NCBI RefSeq assembly: GCF_004791165.1
Contig: NZ_SRUZ01000014.1
Span: 1-64,000 of the forward strand
Length of the DNA: 64,000 nucleotides
DNA from: Mesorhizobium sp. M8A.F.Ca.ET.218.01.1.1
Lineage (GTDB): Bacteria; Pseudomonadota; Alphaproteobacteria; Rhizobiales; Rhizobiaceae
Direction of reading: 5' to 3'
Shown here in pieces: positions 50,629 to 59,604 of this stretch. A program made the position numbers and the translations under genes. The notes beneath the pieces are model-generated. The model worked only from the letters and a program-made list of their open reading frames with translations. It was not told where the DNA came from and ran no database searches. Positions within the stretch are counted from its first letter, which is position 1. Each line of letters opens with the position of its first letter.

Positions 50629-52365
50629 ATGTCCGAAGAACGCGTTCAACGCCGCCTTGCTGCAATTCTGGCCATCGACGTGGTTGGCTATAGCCGCCTC
50701 ACGGAGCGCGACGAGGTAGGTACCTTGGCGACACTCAAATCTCGGCGTCGAGAGATCGTTCAGCCGATGATCTCCAAACATCACGGTCGCATCATCAAAC
50801 TTATCGGGGATGGCGCGCTGATAGAGTTCGGAAGCGCAGTCAACGCCGTAGACTGCGCTGTCGAATTGCAGAAAGCTATGGATATCGCGAATGCAGACGT
50901 GGCTGGGGACCGACGCATTGTATTGCGTGCTGGCATTAATCTCGGCGATGTGATGGTGGAGGGCGGCGATCTCTACGGCGACGGAGTCAACGTCGCAGCT
51001 CGGCTCGAGAGGCTGTCGGAGCCCGGGGGATTGTGCATCTCGGGAAGTGTCTTCGAGCAGATTAACGGCAAGCTCCCACATTCATTCGTTTCGTTGGGCC
51101 CTCAGACGCTCAAAAACATAGATCGACCGATCCAAGCCTATCGACTCGTGGGCCACAATGGAGCCGCCGCGGTGGTCTCGGTCATTGAACTTTCTCTTCC
51201 CGTCAAGCCGTCAATAGTCGTCCTGCCCTTTGTGAATATGAGTGCTGACGCCGAGCAGGCGTATTTCGTCGATGGATTGACGGAGGATCTGATTACCGAC
51301 CTCTCCAAAGTGCCCGAGCTCTTCGTCATCGCCCGGAACTCGTCCTTTGCCTATAAGGGCAGATCGGTAGACACCCGCCAGATCGCTCGAGAACTGGGCG
51401 TGAAATATGTACTGGAGGGCAGCGCCCGACGGGTGGCGGACCGCGTGCGGATCAATGCCCAGCTGATCGATGCACCCGCCGGTGGGCACATCTGGGCGGA
51501 TCGCTTCGACCGGGACCTTGCCGATATCTTCGCTGCGCAAGACGAAGTCGTCGGCAAGATTGTGGAAGGGCTTGCCGGCAAGTTGGCCGCGGCAAACCTG
51601 AAGGAGCGTTATCGGCCAACGGACTTGGGAGCCTATGATCTCTATCTACGGGGCCGGGCTGAATGGGCATACTCCACAGAGGCGGGCGTTTCGGCCATTC
51701 CCTTGTTCGAGCGGGCCATTGCCCTCGATCCTAACTACGCGGATGCCTATCGTTGGTTGGCGATCAGTCAATGCGAGGCCTGGCTCTTTAGGAACTATCC
51801 GATGAATCCCCTTCGTCAACAGTCTATGGCGTCGGCAAGGAAGGCGGTTGAACTCGATCCCGAAAATTCTGGCACGCATTGGGTGCTCGCGTTTATACTC
51901 CTCCTAGAGCGCCAATGGGATGAATCTGCCAAGGAGTACGAGATTTCGCTCAGCCTCAACCCGAACGATGCCGATGCTTGGGCAAACTTCGGAGATCTGA
52001 AGACCTATGAAGGTCGCGGCGTAGAGGCCATTGCCTGCCTCGAGAAGGCATTGCGCCTGAATCCGCGCCCACCGAGCTGGTATTTCTGGTTACTCGGAGA
52101 AGCCCAATCCGCTGCCGGTAAGTATGAGGAAGCAGTGAAGACCCTGAGGAATGACGCAACCTATCGGACGGAATCCAGGGTTAACTTGGCATCGATCCTG
52201 GCGGTGCTCGGCAGGTTAGAGGAAGCGCGTGAAGAGGCTCAGCTCTATATCGCAACAAACCCCCATTTCAAGATAAGCCATTGGGTCGAATCCCAGCCCT
52301 ATCGCGACCTGGCGTTGCGAGACATGTACCTCGAAGGTCTTCGTAAGGCTGGCTTTCCGGAATGA
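50629..52365 (+). CDS. Class III adenylate/guanylate cyclase with TolB-like and TPR domains
   Basis: The 578-residue protein has a cyclase domain with LAAILAIDVVGYSRLTERD, a second metal-binding motif LIGDGALIEFGSAV and GDGVNVAARLERL. It then has a TolB/FlgO-like region (PSIVVLPFVNMSADAEQAYF, VDGLTEDLITDLSKV) and TPR units (LFERAIALDPNYADAYRWLA). The start at 50629 matches the family start; an upstream GTG at 50587 is possible but unsupported. It is divergent from and clearly paralogous to the cyclase at 47710-49560, with a decayed third copy between them. Confidence 0.9.
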   Translation: MSEERVQRRLAAILAIDVVGYSRLTERDEVGTLATLKSRRREIVQPMISKHHGRIIKLIGDGALIEFGSAVNAVDCAVELQKAMDIANADVAGDRRIVLRAGINLGDVMVEGGDLYGDGVNVAARLERLSEPGGLCISGSVFEQINGKLPHSFVSLGPQTLKNIDRPIQAYRLVGHNGAAAVVSVIELSLPVKPSIVVLPFVNMSADAEQAYFVDGLTEDLITDLSKVPELFVIARNSSFAYKGRSVDTRQIARELGVKYVLEGSARRVADRVRINAQLIDAPAGGHIWADRFDRDLADIFAAQDEVVGKIVEGLAGKLAAANLKERYRPTDLGAYDLYLRGRAEWAYSTEAGVSAIPLFERAIALDPNYADAYRWLAISQCEAWLFRNYPMNPLRQQSMASARKAVELDPENSGTHWVLAFILLLERQWDESAKEYEISLSLNPNDADAWANFGDLKTYEGRGVEAIACLEKALRLNPRPPSWYFWLLGEAQSAAGKYEEAVKTLRNDATYRTESRVNLASILAVLGRLEEAREEAQLYIATNPHFKISHWVESQPYRDLALRDMYLEGLRKAGFPE

Positions 52366-52884
52366 ATCAGCATCTCAAGTTTCCACACGCTATCGATCCG
52401 GTCCAAGCGAATATTCCGGGCAGCCGCAACTCGCTTCGTCTTCTATGCGCACATTAGAAAACAATCTGGCCTCGCCTAGCCACCTGCGAGGCCATTTGCG
52501 GGCTCGGTGTGTGCGGCGAACTGGCAAACGTACCGCATCAGCTGTTCGCAGGGATGTCCGCTTTCGGGAAACGGTTAAGATTAGCTCGACGACTGATATT
52601 GGGCGCATAGCCGCCGGTCAGCTACGAGAATAGCGTGCCTTTGGTGTGGGGCTCCGACAAAGAGGCCTGCGCGAGAAAGTCGACGCGCCTACCGAACCTG
52701 CGTCCCAATTTGTCCCATCAACCCCCGAAGTTCGGGCTGATGAGCGACCCAAGAAGTTCGAAAAGCTTCCAAGAACCCCAGGCAAACTGGACGCCGCATC
52801 GGACATAAATGCCCATGGATATTGCAGCGAACGTCAGCGACGGAGAGGCGAATATCGTCGGCAAAAGAGCGTCCGAATGGGACT
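52366..52884. other. Gap with a hairpin, no intact gene
   Basis: A short stretch follows the cyclase gene. A perfect 9-bp stem lies at 52467-52494. Further right, open frames on both strands show no motif until the cyclic-nucleotide-binding fragment begins. Sequences here may be the decayed front part of that gene, but I cannot align them. Confidence 0.45.
52467..52499 (+). terminator. Possible weak terminator after the cyclase gene
   Basis: TGGCCTCGC and GCGAGGCCA pair perfectly around a 10-base loop and are followed by a short TTT. It lies about 100 bases beyond the cyclase stop codon. The T-run is short, so termination efficiency is doubtful. Confidence 0.4.
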
Positions 52885-53133
52885 GTCGGCGGCTCCGTCA
52901 CGGGCGAGACGGGGTCCGTCGAGGCGCTGACTGCCGTCGTTGTCTATGAGATTTCCCGGAACGAGCTGGAGCCGCTCATGCGAGATCGACCGGCTATTGC
53001 CGACGAGCTCGGTTCAATTATGTCGAAAAGGACCGCCGCAGAACTGTTCAAATTCGATCAGCTCCACGGCGTTGCGGGGCCGAAATCGGTCGCCCCGCTG
53101 ACCGCACGCATCAAACATCTGTTCAATCTTTAA
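52885..53133 (+). pseudogene. C-terminal fragment of a cyclic-nucleotide-binding (mechanosensitive-channel-type) protein
   Basis: The frame reads GGSVTGE, then VEALTAVVVYEISRNELEPL and RDRPAIADELGSIMSKRTAA. This matches the end of cyclic-nucleotide-binding domains fused to small-conductance channels in rhizobia. The first part of the domain and the channel are missing. It is probably a remnant and not a separate gene. Confidence 0.65.
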
Positions 53134-53330
53134 GTGTCTGCCTTACGCAGCACTGGCCCCCGACATGGGCGGACGGGCATAATGCGGCGTCCTCTAAACC
53201 TAGGTTTAGCGGACGCGACATATCGCTTATCGCGAACCACCCTCGTGCAATGGCGCTCAGTCCTCAAGAGTATCAAGTTCATCGTCACAAGTGTTACCAC
53301 GAATGGGTTTTCCAACGACGCGAGGTTGGC

Positions 53331-54377
53331 ATGCGCGCATCAGGATCGAGGACGATTTTCGGACGCTTGCCCGAACCCCACGCGCCAGCGCCGACAGAAG
53401 GCGACGACAGGGGCTTTATCTCGCGTCGAACCGCCCTGGCGCTGGGTGTCGCGGCTGCCTCAGTCCTGTCCATCCCACCTTTCACTGCAATCGCTCAGTA
53501 CGCAATGGAGCCCACCCCTCAAGGAACAGGAGCCGAAGCCATGACATTCGTAAAAGCCAGTGACGGGACACAGATATTCTACAAGGACTGGGGGTCGAAG
53601 GATGCCCAACCGCTTGTGTTTCATCATGGTTGGCCTCTCAGTTCGGATGACTGGGACGCGCAGATGCTGTTTTTCCTGGATCAGGGTTTCCGCGTCATTG
53701 CCCACGACCGCCGCGGGCATGGCCGTTCGACACAGGGCAGCGAGGGTCATGATATGGATCATTACGCGGCCGATGCCTCTGCCGTGGCTGAACATCTCAG
53801 CCTGAAAAACGCCGTGCATATCGGCCATTCGACCGGCGGCGGTGAAGTGGCGCGCTATGTTGCGAGGTATGGTCAACCCCAGGGGCGCGTCGCCAAGGCT
53901 GTACTGATCAGCGCCGTTCCGCCGCTGATGCTCGAGGCAGAGAACAATCCTGGCGGCACACCGATCGAAGTCTTCGACGGCTTCCGAACGGCACTGGCCA
54001 CCAACAGGGCGCAGTTCTTTCTCGATCTGGCCTCGGGGCCGTTCTACGGCTTCAACCGGCCGGGCGCGCAAGTTTCGCAGGGCATTGTCCAGAACTGGTG
54101 GCGCCAGGGAATGATGGGCGGCGCCAAGGCCCACTATGACGGCATCAAGGCCTTCTCGGAGACCGATCAGACTGAAGATCTGAAGGCGATCACTGTGCCG
54201 ACGCTCGTCCTGCAGGGCGACGACGACCAAGTCGTACCTTACAAGGATGCGTCACTGCTCCAGGCCAAACTGCTCAGGAACAGCACGCTCAAAGTCTATC
54301 CCAGCTTTTCGCACGGTATGTGCACGGTGAATGCCGACGTGATCAATTCCGACCTGCTCGCTTTCATACGCGCCTGA
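53331..54377 (+). CDS. Exported alpha/beta hydrolase (non-haem haloperoxidase/esterase family)
   Basis: The 348-residue protein has a Tat-like leader (SRRTALALGVAAASVLS). The mature part is a haloperoxidase-type hydrolase: TQIFYKDWGSKDAQPLVFHH, DRRGHGRSTQGSEGHDMDHY, nucleophile elbow GHSTGGGEVA (Ser), DDDQVVPY (Asp) and SFSHGMCTV (His), so the catalytic triad is complete. The start at 53331 has GAGG 5 bases upstream; an earlier ATG at 53250 would move the leader inward. These enzymes hydrolyse esters and, with peracids, can halogenate; the real substrate is unknown. It stands alone between decayed genes. Confidence 0.92.
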   Translation: MRASGSRTIFGRLPEPHAPAPTEGDDRGFISRRTALALGVAAASVLSIPPFTAIAQYAMEPTPQGTGAEAMTFVKASDGTQIFYKDWGSKDAQPLVFHHGWPLSSDDWDAQMLFFLDQGFRVIAHDRRGHGRSTQGSEGHDMDHYAADASAVAEHLSLKNAVHIGHSTGGGEVARYVARYGQPQGRVAKAVLISAVPPLMLEAENNPGGTPIEVFDGFRTALATNRAQFFLDLASGPFYGFNRPGAQVSQGIVQNWWRQGMMGGAKAHYDGIKAFSETDQTEDLKAITVPTLVLQGDDDQVVPYKDASLLQAKLLRNSTLKVYPSFSHGMCTVNADVINSDLLAFIRA

Positions 54378-54530
54378 ATCACCGCCGCTTTCGATGTCTG
54401 CTTCGAATGGGGTGGCCGACGACCGCCTACGGCTGGTGTGAGGCGCAAAGCGGAGGTCGGAAAGCCTCGACGCGCTTCTGCTAGTTGGCGGTCTTCGGAT
54501 GACCTGAAGGAGGCCAACCGGGCTGCAGTC

Positions 54531-54920
54531 TCATCCCTCGAAAATCGTCGAACGAAGAAGAGCCCGAATGTGCTCTGGCAGGTCCAGTTCGCCACGCGCT
54601 TCGATCTCCAAGATATCGAGCCTTGGCCAGGCGATCCCCACCGCTGACCGCAGGGTAGGCGCAAATGGCCAATAACGCCCTTTGCTCTTCCCGGCTGGCT
54701 CTGTCGTGGTCGCGACTGCTGCCACCCATCTTATGGATGGCCTTGCCGAACGCGGCGTATGCCGTCACATGCACCTCAATCAACGCCTTCACTTCGTCGG
54801 TTGGCACAAGGTCTCGACGCGCGCTCTCTGTGTCACAAGCCTTCGCCACCACTGTTGAGCCGAAGGCGGCGGCGCCTGAGTGGGCGAGCAAGGCGCGGCG
54901 GTTGAACCTGATCCTGGTGA
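54531..54920 (-). pseudogene. Decayed Tat-signal hypothetical protein
   Basis: The minus strand shows a twin-arginine leader (NRRALLAHSGAAAFG) without an ATG before it. A helical segment follows (VPTDEVKALIEVHVTAYAAF, then REEQRALLAICAYP), and after a frame change near 54610 comes LEIEARGELDLPEHIRALLR. The lost start and the frameshift indicate a pseudogene of a protein type common in rhizobia. Confidence 0.55.
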
Positions 54921-55793
54921 TCTCTCCTCTTCGCTCCCAAAGGCATATCGGACATCGCGACTATGACCACCGTACCACGTTGGCTCGCGCATCATGTCAG
55001 GATGGATGGCCCCACGGCCAAGCGCCGGCACTCCGAACTCCCCCTTGCCGGCTCCAACCCTTGCCCGGTCATTGCCCGAAGCACTGCACATTGCATTAAG
55101 CCATCGAAAACATTCAGGAATCATCATTGCCGCAAGGTGCCGCGAATATTCAGACATTGTGAAATTGCTGCGTAACTAATTGAAAACAAACGACCGTCAG
55201 AGCACGCACGTTGCGGGCTTTTATCTAGCCGTCTTAATCGGTCGTATTTTGCGAGACTTATTCGCCATCGTCGTCCTCTCCTAATCTACGATAATACACT
55301 ATTCTATGCTCGATTCCGCGATTCCGTATTCTGGCCTCGAGTCCCGATGCGCCGTGCAGTCTTCCGCGCTCTGCGACGGGGTAGCAGCGCTGCTTATTTG
55401 CAGCACGGGAACCGTCGTGGCGCACTTTTCCATCGGAGTGACGGAGCATCGTCACAGGCAATCCGGCGCGGTCCGGCCGTCTCGCGATCGGCGCGGCCGC
55501 AGGCAATGTATGGCCCGCCCCGTCTGCAAGCGGAATGTCTTGAGAGGCACACTCGGTCTGCACCAATGTATCCGGCCTCGGCGCTTTGGGCGCCCTGCCA
55601 AGATGGAGATTCGCGCGCCCGGCTCCTAACAAGATACACGACCTCGAAAGGGCCGCTGCCTGCCGACAGGTTTGCCGAACGCCGATCAACCGTTGGGCCA
55701 TCTCTATGTACATCCTCCCGCAGACTTCATGCGGCCGAACAGATGCCGGGACGCGCCCGCTCGACCAACTCGTTACCCTTCCGAGGCCGTTAC
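54921..55793. other. Stretch of about 870 bases without a recognisable gene
   Basis: Open frames exist on both strands, but none has a family motif or consistent coding look. The neighbourhood of the transposase remnant suggests that this is decayed or inserted DNA. AT-richer sequence occurs at 55175-55270. Confidence 0.45.
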
Positions 55794-56145
55794 AGCTTCA
55801 TAAGGGTGTCGCTTTGACATCACGGCCCAGGCGATCCGGGCCAGCTTGTTGGCAAGCGCAACGACCACCACGTTGCGCTTGGCGCGCTGTAGCAATGCCT
55901 GCAGCCCAGGCGCCGAGTTGAGCGTCCATTCGCGCCAGATATGGCAGTGCCGCTCGCTCGCCATGTATCAACAGAACGCGCATATAGGTGCTCCCGCGCT
56001 TGCTTATCCCGGTCAGCCGCGGCTTGCCGCCGGTCGTGATCTGGCGTGGAACAAGCCCCACGCCAGGCAGCAAAGTCACGTCCCTTGGTAAACGCCGACA
56101 CGTCGCCGACCGCTGCGGCCAGCGCCGGTGCGTTGAGCGCGCCAA
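55794..56145 (-). pseudogene. IS110-type transposase C-terminal remnant
   Basis: Pieces in three frames rebuild the C-terminal Transposase_20 region: SAFTKGRDFAAW, GLVPRQITTGGKPRLTGISK, RGSTYMRVLLIHGERAALPY and RAKRNVVVVALANKLARIAW. At least two frameshifts separate them and the N-terminal DEDD catalytic domain is absent. The element is dead. It borders the defence-like island and may mark an old insertion. Confidence 0.8.
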
Positions 56146-56161
56146 TGTTCCAAAACCACCT

Positions 56162-57301
56162 CTAGGCTGCCTTTCCGGTCGGCAATTTCTCGACTTCTTT
56201 TTTCCGCCGCTCCTCCATTTCCTTGAAGTGGTTTTGCAACTCTTCAGGCAGCGGTTTGTCGGGCTCGGGCAAGTCCATGATATGCTGCCATCGCTTTTCG
56301 ATTGCTCTCAACGAGACTTCATCGGTCAAGCCACGCTTTGCCTGCTTCCAGAAAAGCTCTCTCAGTTCCGGTGAAACAGGTTTGTCGTCTTCAAGGCGTT
56401 TGGTAATCCAGAGCGTGATGTCCACGAGCTCAAGACCTGCGCTGGCATCGCCAGGCGTGAAGGTGGGCGGAACCTCCGGCATAAGCGAGTAGTCAAAAGT
56501 CGGCATACCCGGTCCCATCTCGCCCTTGTGCCCCCGCAGGCGTCTGTAAAACTCGGCTAACTCGCCCTGCGCGCCGTTGAATTCTGTTTGGCGATCAACG
56601 GTGATTTTTCTCACCTGCTTTTTCCGTGCCGTAGATTGTATGGCCATGGTTTGCAGAACTTGCTGAAATCCAATGAGGTTGGGGGATATTTGCAACGCCG
56701 AGTCGTAGTTGCCCGCCCCGTAGCTGACTTCTTCCGGGTTTGCGGCCGCCCACCTTAGCGCGCCGGAAACCAGTTCGCGCGACCGCGCGTCTGGCAGTGT
56801 TTTCACACGCGGCAGTAGGTCATTGCAAAGTTTCGTAAGCATTTGCGCGGCGCGGGCCGTATTCTTCTCTCGTCGAGCTTTCCATGCCTCTTTCGCGAGT
56901 GGCTCGTCGAAAAGATATGCGACCTTAAACAGCAGGGGGTAGCGCAAAGGCGTGAAATAGTGATGCCATGACACGGCTTTGTTCAGACCGGAGTCAAAGA
57001 CCTGGTCGAAAAAGCAGATAAGCGCATGATCCGGCTTTCTGACTTTCAGCATGGAGAAACGCAAATCGTTCTTCTTGCTGAATCGCGTCAGGCTCTCCGC
57101 GACCGTCGTGAGCCGTGCAACGCCAAGCTCGTTCGCGTGAAGGCGTTTCACGCCTAAATTTTTTCGCAGTTCCTTCAGCAGCGGCTCTGCCACAATGTCT
57201 AGATTGGCGGGCGCGCTCAGCAGGCCATAGTACAATGTCGGCTGGTTGGGGTCGAACAGCTCCAGTCCCGTGTTCCCGCTCTCATCGACATAACAATACA
57301 T
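56162..57301 (-). CDS. DUF3800-like protein
   Basis: The 379-residue protein opens with YCYVDESGNTGLELFDPNQP, the Y-x-D-E-S-G signature of DUF3800 proteins, which resemble RNase-H-fold nucleases. A later acidic segment (VDRQTEFNGAQGELAEFYRR) would supply the other metal ligands. The C-terminal part is helical and ends in a Glu/Lys-rich tail. DUF3800 genes are frequent in phage-defence islands, but the function is not established. It reads away from the HNH gene, with a long inverted repeat in between. Confidence 0.8.
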   Translation of the reverse strand: MYCYVDESGNTGLELFDPNQPTLYYGLLSAPANLDIVAEPLLKELRKNLGVKRLHANELGVARLTTVAESLTRFSKKNDLRFSMLKVRKPDHALICFFDQVFDSGLNKAVSWHHYFTPLRYPLLFKVAYLFDEPLAKEAWKARREKNTARAAQMLTKLCNDLLPRVKTLPDARSRELVSGALRWAAANPEEVSYGAGNYDSALQISPNLIGFQQVLQTMAIQSTARKKQVRKITVDRQTEFNGAQGELAEFYRRLRGHKGEMGPGMPTFDYSLMPEVPPTFTPGDASAGLELVDITLWITKRLEDDKPVSPELRELFWKQAKRGLTDEVSLRAIEKRWQHIMDLPEPDKPLPEELQNHFKEMEERRKKEVEKLPTGKAA

Positions 57302-57353
57302 TTCAATCTTCGGGTTCCCCCGCCCTTTTCTATTGATGGGTCAAATCTGCTTG

Positions 57354-57405
57354 GTCTGGAGCCGTGCGTCGCCTCACCGCAGGAGGGCGACTCACGGCTC
57401 CAGAC
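57354..57405. repeat. 52-base inverted repeat with a 19-bp paired stem
   Basis: GTCTGGAGCCGTG (57354-57366) pairs with CACGGCTCCAGAC (57393-57405), and GTCGCC (57368-57373) pairs with GGCGAC (57386-57391), with one C/T mismatch between them and a 12-base loop. There is no T-run on either side, so a simple terminator is unlikely. It sits in the 226-base gap between the HNH and DUF3800 genes and may be a structured RNA, a repeat element or a protein-binding site. Confidence 0.75.
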
Positions 57406-57527
57406 GATAGCCCTCTGCTTTGGTGGTGTGTTCCCGAACCTACTCTTCGCGCAAGGGATCGTGCTCCTCGGGCCGAGACGCCTAGCGGCTTGGGGCACGC
57501 CTAGAGCCCGGCCCGAAAGGGTGCGCC

Positions 57528-58682
57528 CTAGCAATAATCGTCGATTGAATCCTCATATCTGTCCGTGGGCGCGCCGATCGCAAGGCAATGTGCTTTCATC
57601 GCGCCCTCCAAGGTGAAGAACATGCCGCCCGACTCATGGCAGAATAACTCGCCTTCCATGAAGACGCGCGCATGGCTCCAGCCCTTGATCGACGAAGGCG
57701 TATTGCAAACGACTGACAGCGCGCCGTCCGGCCCGATCGCCGCTTCGATGACGGTGTTATCGCCATACTGGTTGCGGCCAAAGACTGCGGCCGGCGTAAG
57801 GCGCGCAAGATACTCCTGCAGGACATTCGTCGACATCGCCTCGGGACAGTTTGGAAACTCCGTTGGGGTCTTCCACTTCCTCTGAACGGCCTGCGCCGTC
57901 AGCGAGCGCGTATCCAGTGTTTCAGGCTGCGGAGCCATGGCCATGATGTAGCCTTGGCGACGCGGCGCGGCGCCTTCAACGCCTGACGTGGATGTCGGCA
58001 CTTCGAAGGCCTCGCGCAGAATGGCACTCAGCGGCGATGCATCGAAATCGTCCGGTGCCGGGGCGGATTGATGCGGTGCAGGCCTATAAACCCAATCGCC
58101 GAGTACCCCGCCGCTGCCCGCCTGCCCAGCTTCTGCCCACGCAAGCAGGCGCTTGCGGCTTTCCTGCGCCTCCTCCTTGGTGACGACCTTCATCCACTCC
58201 CACTTCGGAACAAAGGACGCGCCCGGGTTCTCGAAGAAGGCCTCAAGAGAGCCATACGAGATAATGATGCGATTGCGGGTGATGGGATTGAGAAGGATGT
58301 TTTCCAGCCGCGTTACCCAGCGCAGGTTTTCCGGGCGGTTATTCAGCCGGTTGGTGTCGACGTGATCGACAACATGATCGGGCGATGGCCCAGGTCCATG
58401 GAAGGCGGTCGCGACGATGCGGTGAACCACATGCCCGACTATCTCGAAGTAGCCGGAATGCCGGTTGAAGGTTCCGAACGTCCAGACCTCATCCAGCTTC
58501 CTACGACGGGCATTCGGGCGGACGCACCTGAATACCGCGCCGTTGTCCCGTACAAGGTAAGTTTCCTGCTTGTAGGCGACCTCAAGGACCTTCTCGAACG
58601 TAGAAAGAATTTCATTTTGTGGCGGCTGCTCGGCCCCTGAATCCAGTGCCGGCATCCGCGCGAACGCATCCGTGTCGTGCAT
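57528..58682 (-). CDS. HNH endonuclease-domain protein
   Basis: The 384-residue protein has an HNH_3-like motif: HRIVATAFHGPGPSPDH, then VVDHVDTNRLNNRPENLRWV, with the usual D-H, N and N residues. An N-terminal DNA-binding-like region precedes it (TYLVRDNGAVFRCVRPNARR), as in phage and intron HNH homing proteins. The C-terminal ~200 residues have no recognised domain and end in DRYEDSIDDYC. The start at 58682 is chosen for GGGGG 6 bases before the ATG; an ATG at 58715 is possible. It lies 192 bases after the PP2C gene on the same strand and may be part of that operon or a separate gene with its own promoter. Confidence 0.8.
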   Translation of the reverse strand: MHDTDAFARMPALDSGAEQPPQNEILSTFEKVLEVAYKQETYLVRDNGAVFRCVRPNARRRKLDEVWTFGTFNRHSGYFEIVGHVVHRIVATAFHGPGPSPDHVVDHVDTNRLNNRPENLRWVTRLENILLNPITRNRIIISYGSLEAFFENPGASFVPKWEWMKVVTKEEAQESRKRLLAWAEAGQAGSGGVLGDWVYRPAPHQSAPAPDDFDASPLSAILREAFEVPTSTSGVEGAAPRRQGYIMAMAPQPETLDTRSLTAQAVQRKWKTPTEFPNCPEAMSTNVLQEYLARLTPAAVFGRNQYGDNTVIEAAIGPDGALSVVCNTPSSIKGWSHARVFMEGELFCHESGGMFFTLEGAMKAHCLAIGAPTDRYEDSIDDYC

Positions 58683-58874
58683 GGCACGCCCCCGTATGTT
58701 GGTTGCGGGATTCATCAGCCTTGCCGGACCATACCGGTGCTGGATTACTTAATGGCCGCAATATCCGAGGGTGCCAGGCGCGGTCTTATGCTCACATGCA
58801 CCAGGAGAAGTCTGCCCACCTCCGGGAGAGGTGTCAAGCACGTCCATACAGGAGCAAAACATATGCCAGAGGGA

Positions 58875-59603
58875 TCACGCCAGGAACTTCGCATAGAGAT
58901 TGTCAGTCTCTCGCAAGCATTGCACATCGCCGTTTTCGGCACTCTCCAGCAGCTGCAGGCGGAGGACGCTTCTGTCGTCTCCTTCAGTCCTCATCGGGAC
59001 ATCGCTGCCATCGAGGAACAGGGTTTGATCGCCCGCATTGAGCTCCGCCCAGAACCCGTCCGTGGCTATCACCAGCTCTCCATCAAACTTTAATCCCATC
59101 ACGTCGGGGGCCATGAATTCTCTCGCGCGGAAGCTGCGGGTCAAACGCTGGCGGGCCGGAACAGCTACGATGTCCGGTATGGACACATTGCCTGCGACAT
59201 TGGCGAGCGTATGCGGCCGGCTCACCCAGTCTATGCCGCCCTTTTCGTCATATCTTCCCAAGAGGCAATCACCGGCGTGCAGCACCACGACCTCGCTTGG
59301 GCTGCGGAAATGCGCGATCATATAGCTGGCTGAATCGCGTGGGTGTTCTTTAGAAAGAGCGCCGTGTATTTCCCGCATGCGCCCGGTGATTACTTCGCTT
59401 GCTATCTCGCCCTCTACGCTGAGATACCAGTCGACCAGCGCCCGGCTGATCTGCCGGGCAAGCTCTCCACTGTGAGGCCCGCTCGTCGAACCATCCAGAA
59501 CAACACAAAGCGCGCCCTCTTTGCGAATGCCGACCCCGGCGCAATCCCGGTTATCTTTGGTCCTCTTGCCGGACTGGCTTATCCACTTAACGGCCACCAC
59601 CAT
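58875..59603 (-). CDS. PP2C-type serine/threonine phosphatase
   Basis: The 242-residue protein has all PP2C metal-binding elements: DNRDCAGVGI, LDGSTSGPHSGELARQ, LHAGDCLLGRY, ATDGFWAEL and DDRSVLRLQL. It is therefore likely to be an active Mn/Mg-dependent phosphatase of small prokaryotic size. The ATG at 59603 begins one base after the stop codon of the nucleotidyltransferase gene; an upstream GTG at 59615 also exists. No kinase gene is beside it. The tight coupling suggests it acts on, or reverses the effect of, the upstream nucleotidyltransferase or its targets, which is inference. Confidence 0.85.
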   Translation of the reverse strand: MVVAVKWISQSGKRTKDNRDCAGVGIRKEGALCVVLDGSTSGPHSGELARQISRALVDWYLSVEGEIASEVITGRMREIHGALSKEHPRDSASYMIAHFRSPSEVVVLHAGDCLLGRYDEKGGIDWVSRPHTLANVAGNVSIPDIVAVPARQRLTRSFRAREFMAPDVMGLKFDGELVIATDGFWAELNAGDQTLFLDGSDVPMRTEGDDRSVLRLQLLESAENGDVQCLRETDNLYAKFLA

Positions 59604-59604
59604 A

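Noticed and set aside
52822..53133. Intact 103-residue gene
   Set aside because: Only the last part matches a cyclic-nucleotide-binding domain, so it is better read as a truncated fragment.
55258..55713. A 151-codon minus-strand frame
   Set aside because: It has no motif, no ribosome-binding site and an Arg/Ala-rich composition typical of accidental frames; it lies in decayed DNA beside the transposase remnant.
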